Positions 16,838-25,066 of a stretch of DNA of 30,644 nt are shown in pieces (the first letter of the stretch is position 1; every line of letters starts with the position of its first letter). Source of the DNA: an uncultured Collinsella sp. (lineage in GTDB: Bacteria; Actinomycetota; Coriobacteriia; Coriobacteriales; Coriobacteriaceae); NCBI GenBank assembly GCA_958403395.1, contig CATXXF010000024.1, positions 1 through 30,644 of the forward strand, written 5' to 3'. Made by a program: the position numbers and the translations under genes. The notes under the pieces were generated by a model. It searched no databases. It was not told where the DNA came from and saw only the letters and a program-made list of their open reading frames with translations.

Positions 16838-16914
16838 TGGTGCCCCATGTTGGATTCGAACCAACGGCCTTCTGCTCCGGAGGCAGACGCTCTAATCCCC
16901 TGAGCTAATAGGGC
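16838..16914 (-). tRNA. tRNA-Arg, anticodon CCG
   Basis: A 77-nt cloverleaf on the minus strand. The acceptor GCCCTAT pairs with ATGGGGC (one T-G wobble); the D-stem is GCTC/GAGC; the anticodon stem TCTGC/GCAGA encloses loop CTCCGGA with anticodon CCG; the T-arm is GTTGG-TTCGAAT-CCAAC. The discriminator is A and CCA is encoded. It reads CGG codons, expected to be frequent in this GC-rich genome. Confidence 0.97.
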
Positions 16915-16925
16915 CAACGTTTGGC

Positions 16926-16955
16926 ATTATACCCAAGTGCACCACGAGCTATCAA
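16926..16955 (-). promoter_or_regulatory. Promoter of tRNA-Arg(CCG)
   Basis: Minus strand: TTGATA (16955-16950), 18-nt spacer, perfect TATAAT (16931-16926). The start would fall a few nucleotides ahead of the mature tRNA 5' end. Confidence 0.8.
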
Positions 16956-17007
16956 AATAAAAGAAAAAGCTTTGCAATTCCGAGGAAGACGCGGCGCAAC
17001 GGCCCAC

Positions 17008-17040
17008 TTTAGAAGGCAAAAGCGAGTCAGATAGTATAAA
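17008..17040 (+). promoter_or_regulatory. Candidate promoter of the aro cluster
   Basis: TTTAGA (17008-17013) is followed after 18 nt by TAGTAT (17032-17037), which overlaps an alternative TATAAA (17035-17040). The boxes are only moderate matches. This is the sole stretch upstream of the aroF leader hairpin that resembles a plus-strand promoter. Initiation would be expected near 17045. Confidence 0.4.
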
Positions 17041-17045
17041 CTCTC

Positions 17046-17108
17046 ATGCACCATATATACACGGCTCGCGATGCGGGCCGTTTTTGCAAAAGTTATCCAT
17101 CGAGGTGA
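17046..17108 (+). CDS. Possible aroF leader peptide (20 codons)
   Basis: An ATG at 17046 opens MHHIYTARDAGRFCKSYPSR, ending TGA at 17106-17108, ten nt before the aroF ATG. It spans the leader terminator and contains two Tyr and one Phe codon. There is no ribosome-binding site; the predicted transcription start lies at almost the same base, so it would have to be translated leaderless. Tyr/Phe codons are too few to match classic attenuators, and a 20-codon open frame can arise by chance. It is recorded because of its position. Confidence 0.25.
   Translation: MHHIYTARDAGRFCKSYPSR
17062..17085 (+). terminator. Intrinsic terminator in the aroF leader (candidate attenuator)
   Basis: CGGCTCGC (17062-17069) pairs with GCGGGCCG (17073-17080) over eight base pairs (one T-G), with a 3-nt loop and TTTTT at 17081-17085. 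All genes to the left for 17 kb are on the minus strand, so there is no plus-strand transcript to end except the one that starts in front of aroF. That suggests attenuation. No clear antiterminator was found. Confidence 0.65.
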
Positions 17109-17118
17109 GAGGCACACC

Positions 17119-18141
17119 ATGATTGCAATTTTAAAGCAGAGCGCCAGCGACGAGGCCGTCGGCCATATCGTCAGCTGGATTGAGAAAAAAGGCCTGAAGA
17201 CCGACGTCTCGCGCGGCGAGAACGAGACGATCATCGGCCTGGTGGGCGATACGACCAAGATCGACCCGTTCCTGCTCGAGTCCATGGATGTCGTCGAGCG
17301 CGTGCAGCGCGTCTCGGAGCCGTTCAAGCGCGCCAACCGCAAGTTCCACCCCGAGGACTCCGTCATCGACTGCGGCCACGGCGTCAAGATCGGCGGCGAC
17401 CAGTTCCAAGTCATCGCCGGCCCCTGCTCCGTCGAGGGCGAGAACCTCATTCGCATCGCACGCCGCGTAAAGGCCGCCGGTGCCACGATGCTGCGCGGCG
17501 GTGCCTACAAGCCCCGCACCTCCCCCTACGCCTACCAGGGCATGGGCCCCGCCGGCCTCGACCTGCTGTGCGAGGCGTCTGCCGAGCTCGACATGCCGAT
17601 CGTCACCGAGATCATGGACCCGCGCGACGTGCAGGTCTTCCTTGACAAGAAGATTGACGTCATGCAGATCGGCGCCCGCAACGCCCAGAACTTCCCCCTG
17701 CTCAAGGAGGTCGGCAAGACCCAGACCCCGATTCTGCTCAAGCGCGGCATGTCCGGCACGATCGACGAGCTGCTTATGGCAGCCGAGTACATCATGAGCG
17801 AGGGCAACGACAACGTCATCCTGTGCGAGCGCGGTATCCGCACCTTCGAGACCCGCACCCGCAACACCTTCGACCTTAACGCCGTGCCGGTGCTGCACCA
17901 CCTGTCGCACCTGCCCGTCGTCGCCGACCCCAGCCACGCCACCGGCTACACCCGCTACGTCGAGCCCATGGCGCTCGCCGCGACCGCCTGCGGTGCCAAC
18001 GGCCTGGAGATCGAGGTCCACGACGAGCCGAGCCGCGCCTGGTCCGACGGCGCCCAGGCCCTCACCCCCGATCAGTTCGACGACACCATGCGCCGCATCC
18101 GAGCCATCCGCGAGGTTGTCTGCCAAGAGACCATGGAGTAG
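17119..18141 (+). CDS. aroF: DAHP synthase, type I-beta, with N-terminal regulatory domain
   Basis: This is the first step of the shikimate pathway: PEP plus erythrose-4-phosphate gives DAHP. The 340-residue product has an N-terminal ferredoxin-like/ACT-like domain (about residues 1-70, MIAILKQSASDEAVGHIVSW), as in the Thermotoga-type enzyme where it confers Tyr/Phe inhibition. The catalytic barrel follows, with VIAGPCSVEGE, LRGGAYKPRTSPYAYQG, IGARNAQNF, LLKRGMSGT, CERGIRTFET and VVADPSHATG. The ATG at 17119 has GAGAGG six nt upstream. A longer in-frame opening at 17071 lies inside the leader terminator and is rejected as the start. It is the first gene of the aro cluster. Confidence 0.96.
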   Translation: MIAILKQSASDEAVGHIVSWIEKKGLKTDVSRGENETIIGLVGDTTKIDPFLLESMDVVERVQRVSEPFKRANRKFHPEDSVIDCGHGVKIGGDQFQVIAGPCSVEGENLIRIARRVKAAGATMLRGGAYKPRTSPYAYQGMGPAGLDLLCEASAELDMPIVTEIMDPRDVQVFLDKKIDVMQIGARNAQNFPLLKEVGKTQTPILLKRGMSGTIDELLMAAEYIMSEGNDNVILCERGIRTFETRTRNTFDLNAVPVLHHLSHLPVVADPSHATGYTRYVEPMALAATACGANGLEIEVHDEPSRAWSDGAQALTPDQFDDTMRRIRAIREVVCQETME

Positions 18142-18144
18142 CCC

Positions 18145-19059
18145 ATGGGTACGGTGAGAAACGCGCGCGTTAACCAGGGCGGCCCCAAGTGCGCCGGCAT
18201 CGTCGGCCTTGGCCTCATCGGCGGTAGCTTTGCCCGCGGCTATGCACAGGCGGGCGTCCGCGTGCTGGCCTGGGACCCCGATGACGATGTCATGACGGCC
18301 GCCAGCATGGGCACTGTCGCCGGAGAGCTCAACGACAAGACACTCGGCGAATGCGACATCATCGTCCTGGCTTGCTACCCCGAGGCATGCATCGAGTGGC
18401 TCGAGACGCACGCCAAGGCGCTCGCCGACGCCACCGACACCGACGCCATCATGGGCCCCGTGGTGATCGACACGGTGGGCGTCAAGGGCATCGTGTGCGA
18501 ACGTGCCTTTGAGCTTGCCCGCGAGCACGGCTTTTACTTTGTGGGCGCGCACCCCATGGCGGGCACCCAGTTCTCGGGCTACGCTAACTCTCGTGCCGAC
18601 CTGTTCCAGGGCGCCCCGCTGGTGCTCGTACCGCCCGCGGTAGACGATGCGCTCAAGCTGGAGCTTTTGGGCCAGGTGCGCGAGATGGTGCGCCCCTTGG
18701 GCTTTGGCAAGTTCAGCGTGACCAGCGCCGCCGAGCACGACCGCGTCATCGCCTTCACGAGCCAGCTTGCGCACGTGGTATCCAACGCCTACGTCAAAAG
18801 CCCCACCGCCCAGGTCCACCACGGCTTTTCGGCCGGTAGCTACCGCGATCTCACCCGCGTGGCGCACCTCAACCCGCAAATGTGGTCCGAGCTCATGATC
18901 GACGACGCCGACGCGCTCGCCTTCGAGATCGACCATCTGATCGAGTCGCTTGGCGCCTACAGCCGTGCGCTCAAGAACCGCGACCAGCGCTATCTGGAGA
19001 ATCTCCTTGCCGAGGGCGACCGCATTAAGCGCGCACTCGACGACGAAGCCTCCCACTAG
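18145..19059 (+). CDS. tyrA: Prephenate dehydrogenase
   Basis: It oxidatively decarboxylates prephenate to 4-hydroxyphenylpyruvate, the Tyr branch. The 304-residue product begins with a Rossmann nucleotide-binding motif, GIVGLGLIGGSFARGYAQAG (about residues 18-37). It continues with DTVGVKG, FVGAHPMAGTQFSGY (the catalytic HPMAG His) and the helical dimerisation part. There is no chorismate mutase domain and no C-terminal ACT domain. It therefore depends on mutase activity elsewhere (PheA) and does not look Tyr-inhibited by an ACT module. The ATG follows the aroF stop by 3 nt with GGAG six nt upstream, so the two are coupled. Confidence 0.93.
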   Translation: MGTVRNARVNQGGPKCAGIVGLGLIGGSFARGYAQAGVRVLAWDPDDDVMTAASMGTVAGELNDKTLGECDIIVLACYPEACIEWLETHAKALADATDTDAIMGPVVIDTVGVKGIVCERAFELAREHGFYFVGAHPMAGTQFSGYANSRADLFQGAPLVLVPPAVDDALKLELLGQVREMVRPLGFGKFSVTSAAEHDRVIAFTSQLAHVVSNAYVKSPTAQVHHGFSAGSYRDLTRVAHLNPQMWSELMIDDADALAFEIDHLIESLGAYSRALKNRDQRYLENLLAEGDRIKRALDDEASH

Positions 19060-19095
19060 ACCACCTATCACGCCAGGTCGAAAGGACCGAAGCTT

Positions 19096-20202
19096 ATGGC
19101 GATTACCATCGATATCGACACCGCACGCCCCTACCAGGTGCATGTTGGCACGTTTTTGCTGGAGCAGGCGGGACCGCTCGTGCGCGCCACTGCCGGCGGC
19201 ACCAAGGCCGTCATCGTGACGGACACCAACGTAGGCCCGCTCTACCAGATGCCCGTTAAGCAGAGCCTGGAGGCATCAGGCTACGAGGTGAGCATCTGCA
19301 CCTTCGAGGCCGGCGAGGCCCATAAGCGCGCCGAAACCTATGTTGCCATTTTGGAGTTTGTGGCCGAGCACGAGCTTTCGCGCTCCGACGTGATCGTGGC
19401 ACTCGGGGGCGGCGTCGTGGGCGATGTGGCGGGCTTTGTGGCCGCGACCTACATGCGCGGCTGCAAGTTTGTGCAGATCCCGACGAGCCTGCTCGCCATG
19501 GTGGATTCGTCGGTGGGCGGCAAGACCGCCATCGACCTGGCTGCCGGCAAGAACTTGGCCGGCGCCTTTTGGCAGCCGAGCGTGGTTATCGCCGACGTGG
19601 GGTGCCTGGCCACCCTCACGCCCGAGCAGTTCGCCGACGGCTGCGGCGAGGTCGTCAAGCACGCCGTGATCGCCGACCCGGAGCTTTTCGCCGAGCTGGA
19701 GAAGACCCCGCTCACGCTGGAGCTGCTCAACCGCGATGTGGCCCGCGTAGCACTCATCATCGCCCGCAACATCGACATCAAGCGCGCCGTGGTCGTCGCC
19801 GACGAGCACGAAACCAACCAGCGCAAGCTGCTCAACTTTGGACACAGCGCCGGACACGCCGTCGAGGCCTGCGAGCACTTTGAGCTCGGACACGGCAACT
19901 GCGTGTCGATCGGCATGGGCATCATCACGCGCGCCGCGGCCCTACACGGCGTCTGCGATGCCGAGCTGCCCGGTCGTATTGAGGAACTCTGCGCCCGCCA
20001 TGGCCTCAAGACCCACTGCGACCTAGATGCCGATGCCATCTTTGCCGAGGCGCTCCACGACAAGAAGCGCGCGGGCGACACCATCGACCTGGTGATTCCG
20101 CACGACATTGGCCGCTGCAGCATCGACCGCACGCCGCTTTCCACTTTCCACGAACTCATTGCCGAAGGCCTCGGCCAGAAGGGAGACGCATCCGCATGCT
20201 AG
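19096..20202 (+). CDS. aroB: 3-Dehydroquinate synthase
   Basis: It cyclises DAHP to 3-dehydroquinate, using NAD+ and a divalent metal. The 368-residue product contains ALGGGVVGDVAGFVAATYMR, QIPTSLLAMVDSSVGGKTAI, and the metal ligands in GCGEVVKHAV (Glu), NFGHSAGHAVEA (His) and the ELGHGNCVSIGM region (His). Length and motifs are normal. The ATG has AAAGGA nine nt upstream. The last 7 nt overlap the start of aroA. Confidence 0.97.
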   Translation: MAITIDIDTARPYQVHVGTFLLEQAGPLVRATAGGTKAVIVTDTNVGPLYQMPVKQSLEASGYEVSICTFEAGEAHKRAETYVAILEFVAEHELSRSDVIVALGGGVVGDVAGFVAATYMRGCKFVQIPTSLLAMVDSSVGGKTAIDLAAGKNLAGAFWQPSVVIADVGCLATLTPEQFADGCGEVVKHAVIADPELFAELEKTPLTLELLNRDVARVALIIARNIDIKRAVVVADEHETNQRKLLNFGHSAGHAVEACEHFELGHGNCVSIGMGIITRAAALHGVCDAELPGRIEELCARHGLKTHCDLDADAIFAEALHDKKRAGDTIDLVIPHDIGRCSIDRTPLSTFHELIAEGLGQKGDASAC

Positions 20203-21515
20203 CCCGCATCACCCCGTCCCCGCTCAAGGGCACCGTTCCCGCCATCGCGTCCAAGTCGATGGCGCATCGCCTGATCATCTGCGCCGCGCTTGCCAACGGC
20301 GAGACGCACGTTACCTGCAACACTACCTGCGCCGACATCGAGGCCACGGTGCGTTGCCTCACGGCGCTCGGCGCCCGCATCGAGACCGTCGAGGACGGCT
20401 TCCAGGTCCACCCCACCATGAAGAGTGTTGAGTTTGGCCTGCTCAAGGCCCTTGCCGGCGGCACGCTTGACTGTGGCGAAAGCGGCTCCACGCTCCGCTT
20501 TATGTTGCCCGTCGCCTGCGCGCTGGGCGCAGAAGCAACTTTTGTGGGTCAGGGACGCTTGGGCGCCCGCCCGCTCTCTCCGCTCTCGGACGAGATCATC
20601 GCCGCAGGTTGCGACCTGCAGGGCCTGGGCGGTTTTCCGCTCAAGACGAGCGGACGCATGCGCCCGGGCACCTTTGTGCTGCCGGGCAACGTGAGCTCGC
20701 AGTACATCTCGGGCCTGCTGCTGGCAGCCCCGTTGCTCGCCCAGCCCTCCTGTGTGCAGGTGACCGGCCTCATCGAGAGCCGCCCCTACATCAACCTGAC
20801 GATCCAGGCCATGAAGGCCTTTGGCGTCGAGGTCAACGTCGAACGTATTCCGGCCAAGGACGGCCAGCCCGAGGTCACGAACTTCCGCGTGAGCAGTGGC
20901 TCGTATCGCACGCCCGGCAGCGTAGCCGTCGAGGGTGACTGGTCCAACGCCGCCTTTTGGCTGTGCGCCGGCGCCATCGGCTCCGACCCCATCACCGTCG
21001 AGGGTGTGTCCCTGAGCTCCGCACAGGGCGACCGCAACGTGCTTGCCGCGCTTTCGCGCTTTGGTGCCCGCATCGTGCGCTCCACCAACGCCGCCACCGT
21101 GCAGTCCGACAAGCTCGCCGGCTTTGAGATGAGCGCCCACGACATTCCCGACCTTGTGCCTGTTATCTCGGCCGTGGCCTCGCTGGCGCAGGGCCGCACG
21201 TTCATCCGCGATTGTGCCCGCCTGCGCATCAAGGAATCCGACCGTCTGGCCACTACCACCCACGAGCTCACCGCACTGGGCGCACAGGTACGCATTGCCG
21301 GTGACGACCTCATCATCAAGGGTGTCGACGCCTTTACTGGCGGCGAGGTCGACTCGCACAACGATCACCGCATCGCCATGATGGCTGCCATCGCTGCGAG
21401 CCGCGCCACCGGCGAGGTTGTGATCCACGGCGCCGAGGCCGTCAACAAGTCCTATCCCGATTTCTTCGACCACTATCGCCTGCTGGGCGGCAAGGTCACA
21501 CTCGAGGAGGAATAG
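20196..21515 (+). CDS. aroA: EPSP synthase (3-phosphoshikimate 1-carboxyvinyltransferase)
   Basis: It transfers the enolpyruvyl group of PEP to shikimate-3-phosphate. The 439-residue product shows the two-domain EPSP fold: substrate loop PAIASKSMAHRLIICAALA (residues about 10-28), the PEP/glyphosate loop LDCGESGSTLRFMLP (about 90-104), the central GSYRTPGSVAVEGDWSNAAF, and the C-terminal ARLRIKESDRL and DSHNDHRIAMM. The PEP loop differs from the E. coli NAGTAMRPL form: the Gly is kept, but the position of Pro101 is Phe. The ATG overlaps aroB by 7 nt, with GGGAG ten nt upstream. Confidence 0.96.
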   Translation: MLARITPSPLKGTVPAIASKSMAHRLIICAALANGETHVTCNTTCADIEATVRCLTALGARIETVEDGFQVHPTMKSVEFGLLKALAGGTLDCGESGSTLRFMLPVACALGAEATFVGQGRLGARPLSPLSDEIIAAGCDLQGLGGFPLKTSGRMRPGTFVLPGNVSSQYISGLLLAAPLLAQPSCVQVTGLIESRPYINLTIQAMKAFGVEVNVERIPAKDGQPEVTNFRVSSGSYRTPGSVAVEGDWSNAAFWLCAGAIGSDPITVEGVSLSSAQGDRNVLAALSRFGARIVRSTNAATVQSDKLAGFEMSAHDIPDLVPVISAVASLAQGRTFIRDCARLRIKESDRLATTTHELTALGAQVRIAGDDLIIKGVDAFTGGEVDSHNDHRIAMMAAIAASRATGEVVIHGAEAVNKSYPDFFDHYRLLGGKVTLEEE

Positions 21516-21516
21516 C

Positions 21517-22614
21517 ATGTCCTCGACCTTTGGCAACGTCTTACACTTAAGCATCTTCGGCCAATCGCACTCCCCCGCCATCGGCTGCTCGCTCGATGGC
21601 ATCCCGGCGGGCATCGCCGTGGACCAGGAGAAGCTGCAGGCCTTCCTCGACCGTCGCGCCCCCGGTCGCGACGAGACCGCAACCAAGCGCCGCGAGGCCG
21701 ACGCCGTGCATATCATTGCCGGTGTAGTCGATGGACATACCACCGGCGCGCCCATCGCAGCGATCATTGAGAACACCAACACGCGCTCCAAGGATTACTC
21801 CGAGCTGCGCCGCAAGCCCCGCCCCGGGCACGCAGACTTTCCGGCACGTGTGAAGTACCACAACATGCACGACGTCGCTGGTGGCGGGCATTTTTCCGGC
21901 CGCCTAACGGCCCCCTTATGCATCGCTGGCGGCATTGCGCTGCAGGCACTCGAGGCCCGCAGCATTCAGGTCATGGCGCACGTCGCGCAGATCGGCGGCA
22001 TCTCCGACCTGCCGATGGACGATATGGTCTATCGCGAGGCCGACCGCAAGGCAATCCTTACGAACGATCTGCCGTGCATTGACGCCGCCGCTGCTGGCCG
22101 CATGCGCGAGGAGATCCTAGCCGCGCGCGACGAACTCGATAGCATCGGCGGCATCGTGGAGTGCGGCATCTACGGGCTTCCCGCGGGCATCGGCGACCCC
22201 ATGTTCGACGGCATCGAGAACCGCATCGCGCAAATCGCGTTTGGCATTCCCGCCGTAAAGGGCGTGGAGTTTGGCATGGGCTTTGCCGTGGCTGCCATGC
22301 GCGGCAGCGAGAACAACGATCCGTATCGCATCGATGCCGAGACCGGCAATATCGAGGTCGAGTCCAACAACGCCGGGGGCATCCTGGGCGGTATTTCGAC
22401 CGGCGCGCCCGTCATGTGGCGCATGGCCGTAAAGCCGACGCCCTCCATTGGCCGCGAGCAGCAGACCGTAGACATGGACGCTATGGAAAATGCCGAGCTC
22501 TCGGTCCACGGCCGTCACGATCCCTGCATCGTCCCTCGAGCCGTCCCCGTAGCCAAAGCAGCCGCCGCCCTCGCCATCTGGGACGCTCTCCTCGAGGACG
22601 CAGGCCAGCTCTAA
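21517..22614 (+). CDS. aroC: Chorismate synthase
   Basis: It eliminates phosphate from EPSP to give chorismate, and needs reduced FMN. The 365-residue product has the N-terminal signature FGQSHSPAIGCSLDGIPAGI, in which the usual GESHG is GQSHS with the catalytic His18 kept. KPRPGHADFPARVKYHNMHD, GGGHFSGRLTAPLCIAG, SNNAGGILGGISTGAPVMWR and GRHDPCIVPRAVP follow. Normal length. The ATG lies 1 nt past the aroA stop with AGGAGG six nt upstream. No flavin reductase domain is fused. Confidence 0.96.
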   Translation: MSSTFGNVLHLSIFGQSHSPAIGCSLDGIPAGIAVDQEKLQAFLDRRAPGRDETATKRREADAVHIIAGVVDGHTTGAPIAAIIENTNTRSKDYSELRRKPRPGHADFPARVKYHNMHDVAGGGHFSGRLTAPLCIAGGIALQALEARSIQVMAHVAQIGGISDLPMDDMVYREADRKAILTNDLPCIDAAAAGRMREEILAARDELDSIGGIVECGIYGLPAGIGDPMFDGIENRIAQIAFGIPAVKGVEFGMGFAVAAMRGSENNDPYRIDAETGNIEVESNNAGGILGGISTGAPVMWRMAVKPTPSIGREQQTVDMDAMENAELSVHGRHDPCIVPRAVPVAKAAAALAIWDALLEDAGQL

Positions 22615-22667
22615 CCCGACTCACCTGAGTTGCCCGTCAACTCTGCCATTACGCGAAAGGGGCCTCC

Positions 22668-23813
22668 ATGGACCTTGCCGATATTCGCCAGACCATCGAT
22701 GGCATCGACACCACGCTCCTAAACAGCTTTGTCGAGCGCATGGACATTGCCACCGAGGTCGCCAAGTCAAAAATCGAGATGGGCAAGGCCGTCTTCGACC
22801 CCGCCCGCGAGCGCTCCAAGCTCAACAACCTCGCCAGCCGCGCGCCCGAACGCTACGAGGCACAGACCATCGCCCTGTTCCGTCTCCTCATGAGCATGAG
22901 CAAGGCCGAGCAGCAGCGCTACATCAACGAGCTCAAGGGCATCACCGTCTCGCAAAAGGCCCACGCCACGGCTGCAGCCTTTGACACGCCCTTCCCTCAA
23001 ACGGCCTCCGTCGCCTGCCAGGGCGTGGAAGGTGCCTATAGCCAGATCGCCGCGTGCAAGCTCTTCGACGTACCCGACATCGCGTTCTTCGAGACCTTCG
23101 AGGGCGTCATGCGCGCCGTGCGCGACGGCTTCTGCGAGTTTGGCGTGCTGCCCATCGAAAACTCCACCGCCGGCTCGGTCAACGCCGTCTACGACCTGCT
23201 CGCCCAGTTCGACTTCCACATCGTGCGCTCGCTTCGCCTCAAGATCGACCACAACTTGCTCGTCAAGCCCGGCACCAAGCTCGCCGACGTGCGCGAGGTC
23301 TACAGCCACGGCCAAGCCATTGCCCAGTGTGCCGGCTTTATCGAGTCCCACGACCTGCACGCCACCAAGTACCCAAACACGGCCATGTCGGCCGAGATGG
23401 TCGCCAACTCCAAGCGCACCGACGTCGCCGCCATCGCCTCGCGCAGCTGTGCCACGCTGTATGGCCTCGAGGTGCTGGAGCCCAATATCCAAGACTCGGA
23501 CAACAACTACACGCGCTTTGTCGTCATCAGCCGCGAGCCGCGCGTCTACCCCGGCGCCAACCGTACCTCGCTCATGATCACCACGGCCAACGAGCCGGGC
23601 GCCCTCTATCGCGTGCTCGAGCGCTTCTACGCACTCAACATCAACCTCATCAAGCTCGAGAGCCGCCCCATCCCCGGTCGTGACTTTGAGTTTATGTTCT
23701 ACTTTGACCTGGACTGCCCCTTTGGCAGCAAGGCCCTCGACGACCTGCTCGATTCGATCGACGACGTGTGTGAAAGCTTCACCTACTTTGGCAGCTACAC
23801 GGAGGTGCTCTAG
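22668..23813 (+). CDS. pheA: Bifunctional chorismate mutase / prephenate dehydratase
   Basis: It converts chorismate to prephenate and then phenylpyruvate. Of the 381 residues, about 1-85 form an AroQ-type chorismate mutase (MDLADIRQTIDGIDTTLLNS; ERMDIATEVAKSKIEMGKAV). About 105-285 form the dehydratase (VACQGVEGAYSQIAACKLFD, GVLPIENSTAGSVNAVYDLL, NNYTRFVVISRE with the TRF motif). About 295-381 form an ACT domain with EPGALYRVL and LIKLESRPIPGRDFEF, the GAL and ESRP motifs that bind Phe for feedback inhibition. It has the only visible chorismate mutase of the cluster, so TyrA probably depends on it. Start ATG with AAAGGGG upstream. Its TAG is followed at once by the ATG of the next gene. Confidence 0.95.
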   Translation: MDLADIRQTIDGIDTTLLNSFVERMDIATEVAKSKIEMGKAVFDPARERSKLNNLASRAPERYEAQTIALFRLLMSMSKAEQQRYINELKGITVSQKAHATAAAFDTPFPQTASVACQGVEGAYSQIAACKLFDVPDIAFFETFEGVMRAVRDGFCEFGVLPIENSTAGSVNAVYDLLAQFDFHIVRSLRLKIDHNLLVKPGTKLADVREVYSHGQAIAQCAGFIESHDLHATKYPNTAMSAEMVANSKRTDVAAIASRSCATLYGLEVLEPNIQDSDNNYTRFVVISREPRVYPGANRTSLMITTANEPGALYRVLERFYALNINLIKLESRPIPGRDFEFMFYFDLDCPFGSKALDDLLDSIDDVCESFTYFGSYTEVL

Positions 23814-25064
23814 ATGACCGATACCGACGCAACCCGCCCCTACGGCGTACTGGGCCGCGTGCTGGGCCACAGCTACACCCCGACCATCTACAAAGAGCTC
23901 GCTGGGCTTGAGTACGTGCGATTTGAGCGCGAGCCCGAGGACCTCGCGGCCTTTATGACCGGCAACGAGTGGGAAGGCACCAACGTGACCATCCCCTACA
24001 AACGCGCCGTCATGGAGTACCTGGACGAGCTGAGCCCGCTCGCCGAGCGCATGGGCAACGTCAACACCATCACGCGCCTGCCCGACGGGCGCCTGCGCGG
24101 CGACAACACCGACTACTTTGGTTTTCAGTGCCTGGTCGAGGAGCTGGGGGTTGAGGTTACCGGCAAGAAGGTCCTCGTGCTTGGCGCTACCGGTGGTGCC
24201 GGCACCACGGCAAGCATGGTGCTCGGCGACCTTGGCGCCACCGTGGTGCCCGTGGGCCGCACGAGCGAGGTCAACTACGGCAACATCGCGCAGCAGTTCG
24301 ACGCCGCCCTACTCGTCAACTGCACGCCCGCCGGCATGTTCCCCCATTGCCCCGACGCGCCTTGCACGCTCGAAGGGCTCGATGCGCTCGAAGGCGTTAT
24401 CGACATTGTCTACAACCCCGCCCGCACGGGCCTGATGCTCGAGGCCGAGCGCCGCGGTATCCCCTGCATCGGCGGCCTGCTGATGCTCGTGGCCCAAGCG
24501 GCACAGGCCGTCGAGCGCTATACCGGCCAAGTCACCCCGCGCAAGCGCATCTTGGACGTAACAGAGCGTCTGTCCCGCCGCGAGCAAAACATTGCCCTGA
24601 TCGGCATGCCGGGTTCGGGCAAGACCCGCGTGGGCGAGCAGATCGCCCTGCTCACGGGTCGCGAGCACATCGACTTGGACGCCGCGCTTGAGAAGCGTCT
24701 GGGCATGCCCTGTGCCGACTATATCGTCGAGCGCGGCGAGGCGGCCTTCCGCGAGCAGGAGACGGCGGCGCTGGCCGACATCTCCAAGCGCAGCGGCCTG
24801 GTGCTCTCAACCGGCGGCGGCATAGTCACGCGTGACGAGAACTATCCGCTGCTGCACCAGAACAGCCAAATCGTGATGCTCAACCGCAAGCTCGAAGAGC
24901 TCGCCCACAAGGGCCGCCCCATCACCGCCCGCGACGGCATCGAAAAGCTGGCGGAACAGCGCATGCCGCGCTACCGCGCCTGGGCCGACTACATCATCGA
25001 CTCACGCGACTGCGCCGCCAACACCGCCCAAGCCCTCCTCGACACCCTCCCACCCGCCCTCTAA
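23814..25064 (+). CDS. aroE-aroK: Shikimate dehydrogenase-shikimate kinase fusion
   Basis: Two consecutive shikimate steps are in one chain of 416 residues. Residues about 8-240 form the NADP-dependent dehydrogenase: LGHSYTPTIYKELAG, GTNVTIPYK with catalytic K63, LRGDNTDYFGF with D100, and Rossmann LVLGATGGAGTTAS. After a basic linker (TPRKRILDVTERLSRREQ), residues about 258-416 form the kinase: Walker A GMPGSGKT (264-271), substrate-binding HIDLDAALEK, R313 in FREQE, GGG (334-336) in LSTGGGIV, and a lid with GRPITAR. No internal stop or frameshift interrupts the join. The ATG abuts the pheA stop, with GGAGGTG upstream. Confidence 0.93.
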   Translation: MTDTDATRPYGVLGRVLGHSYTPTIYKELAGLEYVRFEREPEDLAAFMTGNEWEGTNVTIPYKRAVMEYLDELSPLAERMGNVNTITRLPDGRLRGDNTDYFGFQCLVEELGVEVTGKKVLVLGATGGAGTTASMVLGDLGATVVPVGRTSEVNYGNIAQQFDAALLVNCTPAGMFPHCPDAPCTLEGLDALEGVIDIVYNPARTGLMLEAERRGIPCIGGLLMLVAQAAQAVERYTGQVTPRKRILDVTERLSRREQNIALIGMPGSGKTRVGEQIALLTGREHIDLDAALEKRLGMPCADYIVERGEAAFREQETAALADISKRSGLVLSTGGGIVTRDENYPLLHQNSQIVMLNRKLEELAHKGRPITARDGIEKLAEQRMPRYRAWADYIIDSRDCAANTAQALLDTLPPAL

Positions 25065-25066
25065 CC

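Noticed and set aside
17071..17118. Upstream in-frame ATG that would lengthen aroF by 16 residues
   Set aside because: The ATG lies in the loop of the leader terminator with no ribosome-binding site. The start at 17119 has GAGAGG at good spacing and matches the family N terminus.
17131..19143. 670-codon open frame on the minus strand opposite aroF and tyrA
   Set aside because: It lies wholly antisense to two enzymes with full sets of catalytic motifs. Its composition (Gly, Val, Leu, Asp repeats) is the usual mirror of GC-rich codons. No domain is recognisable.
20199..21791. 530-codon open frame on the minus strand opposite aroA
   Set aside because: Antisense shadow of a well-supported gene, with low-complexity composition and no motif or ribosome-binding site.
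22767..23870. 367-codon open frame on the minus strand opposite pheA
   Set aside because: Antisense shadow of pheA; composition is a GC-rich mirror and no family is recognised.
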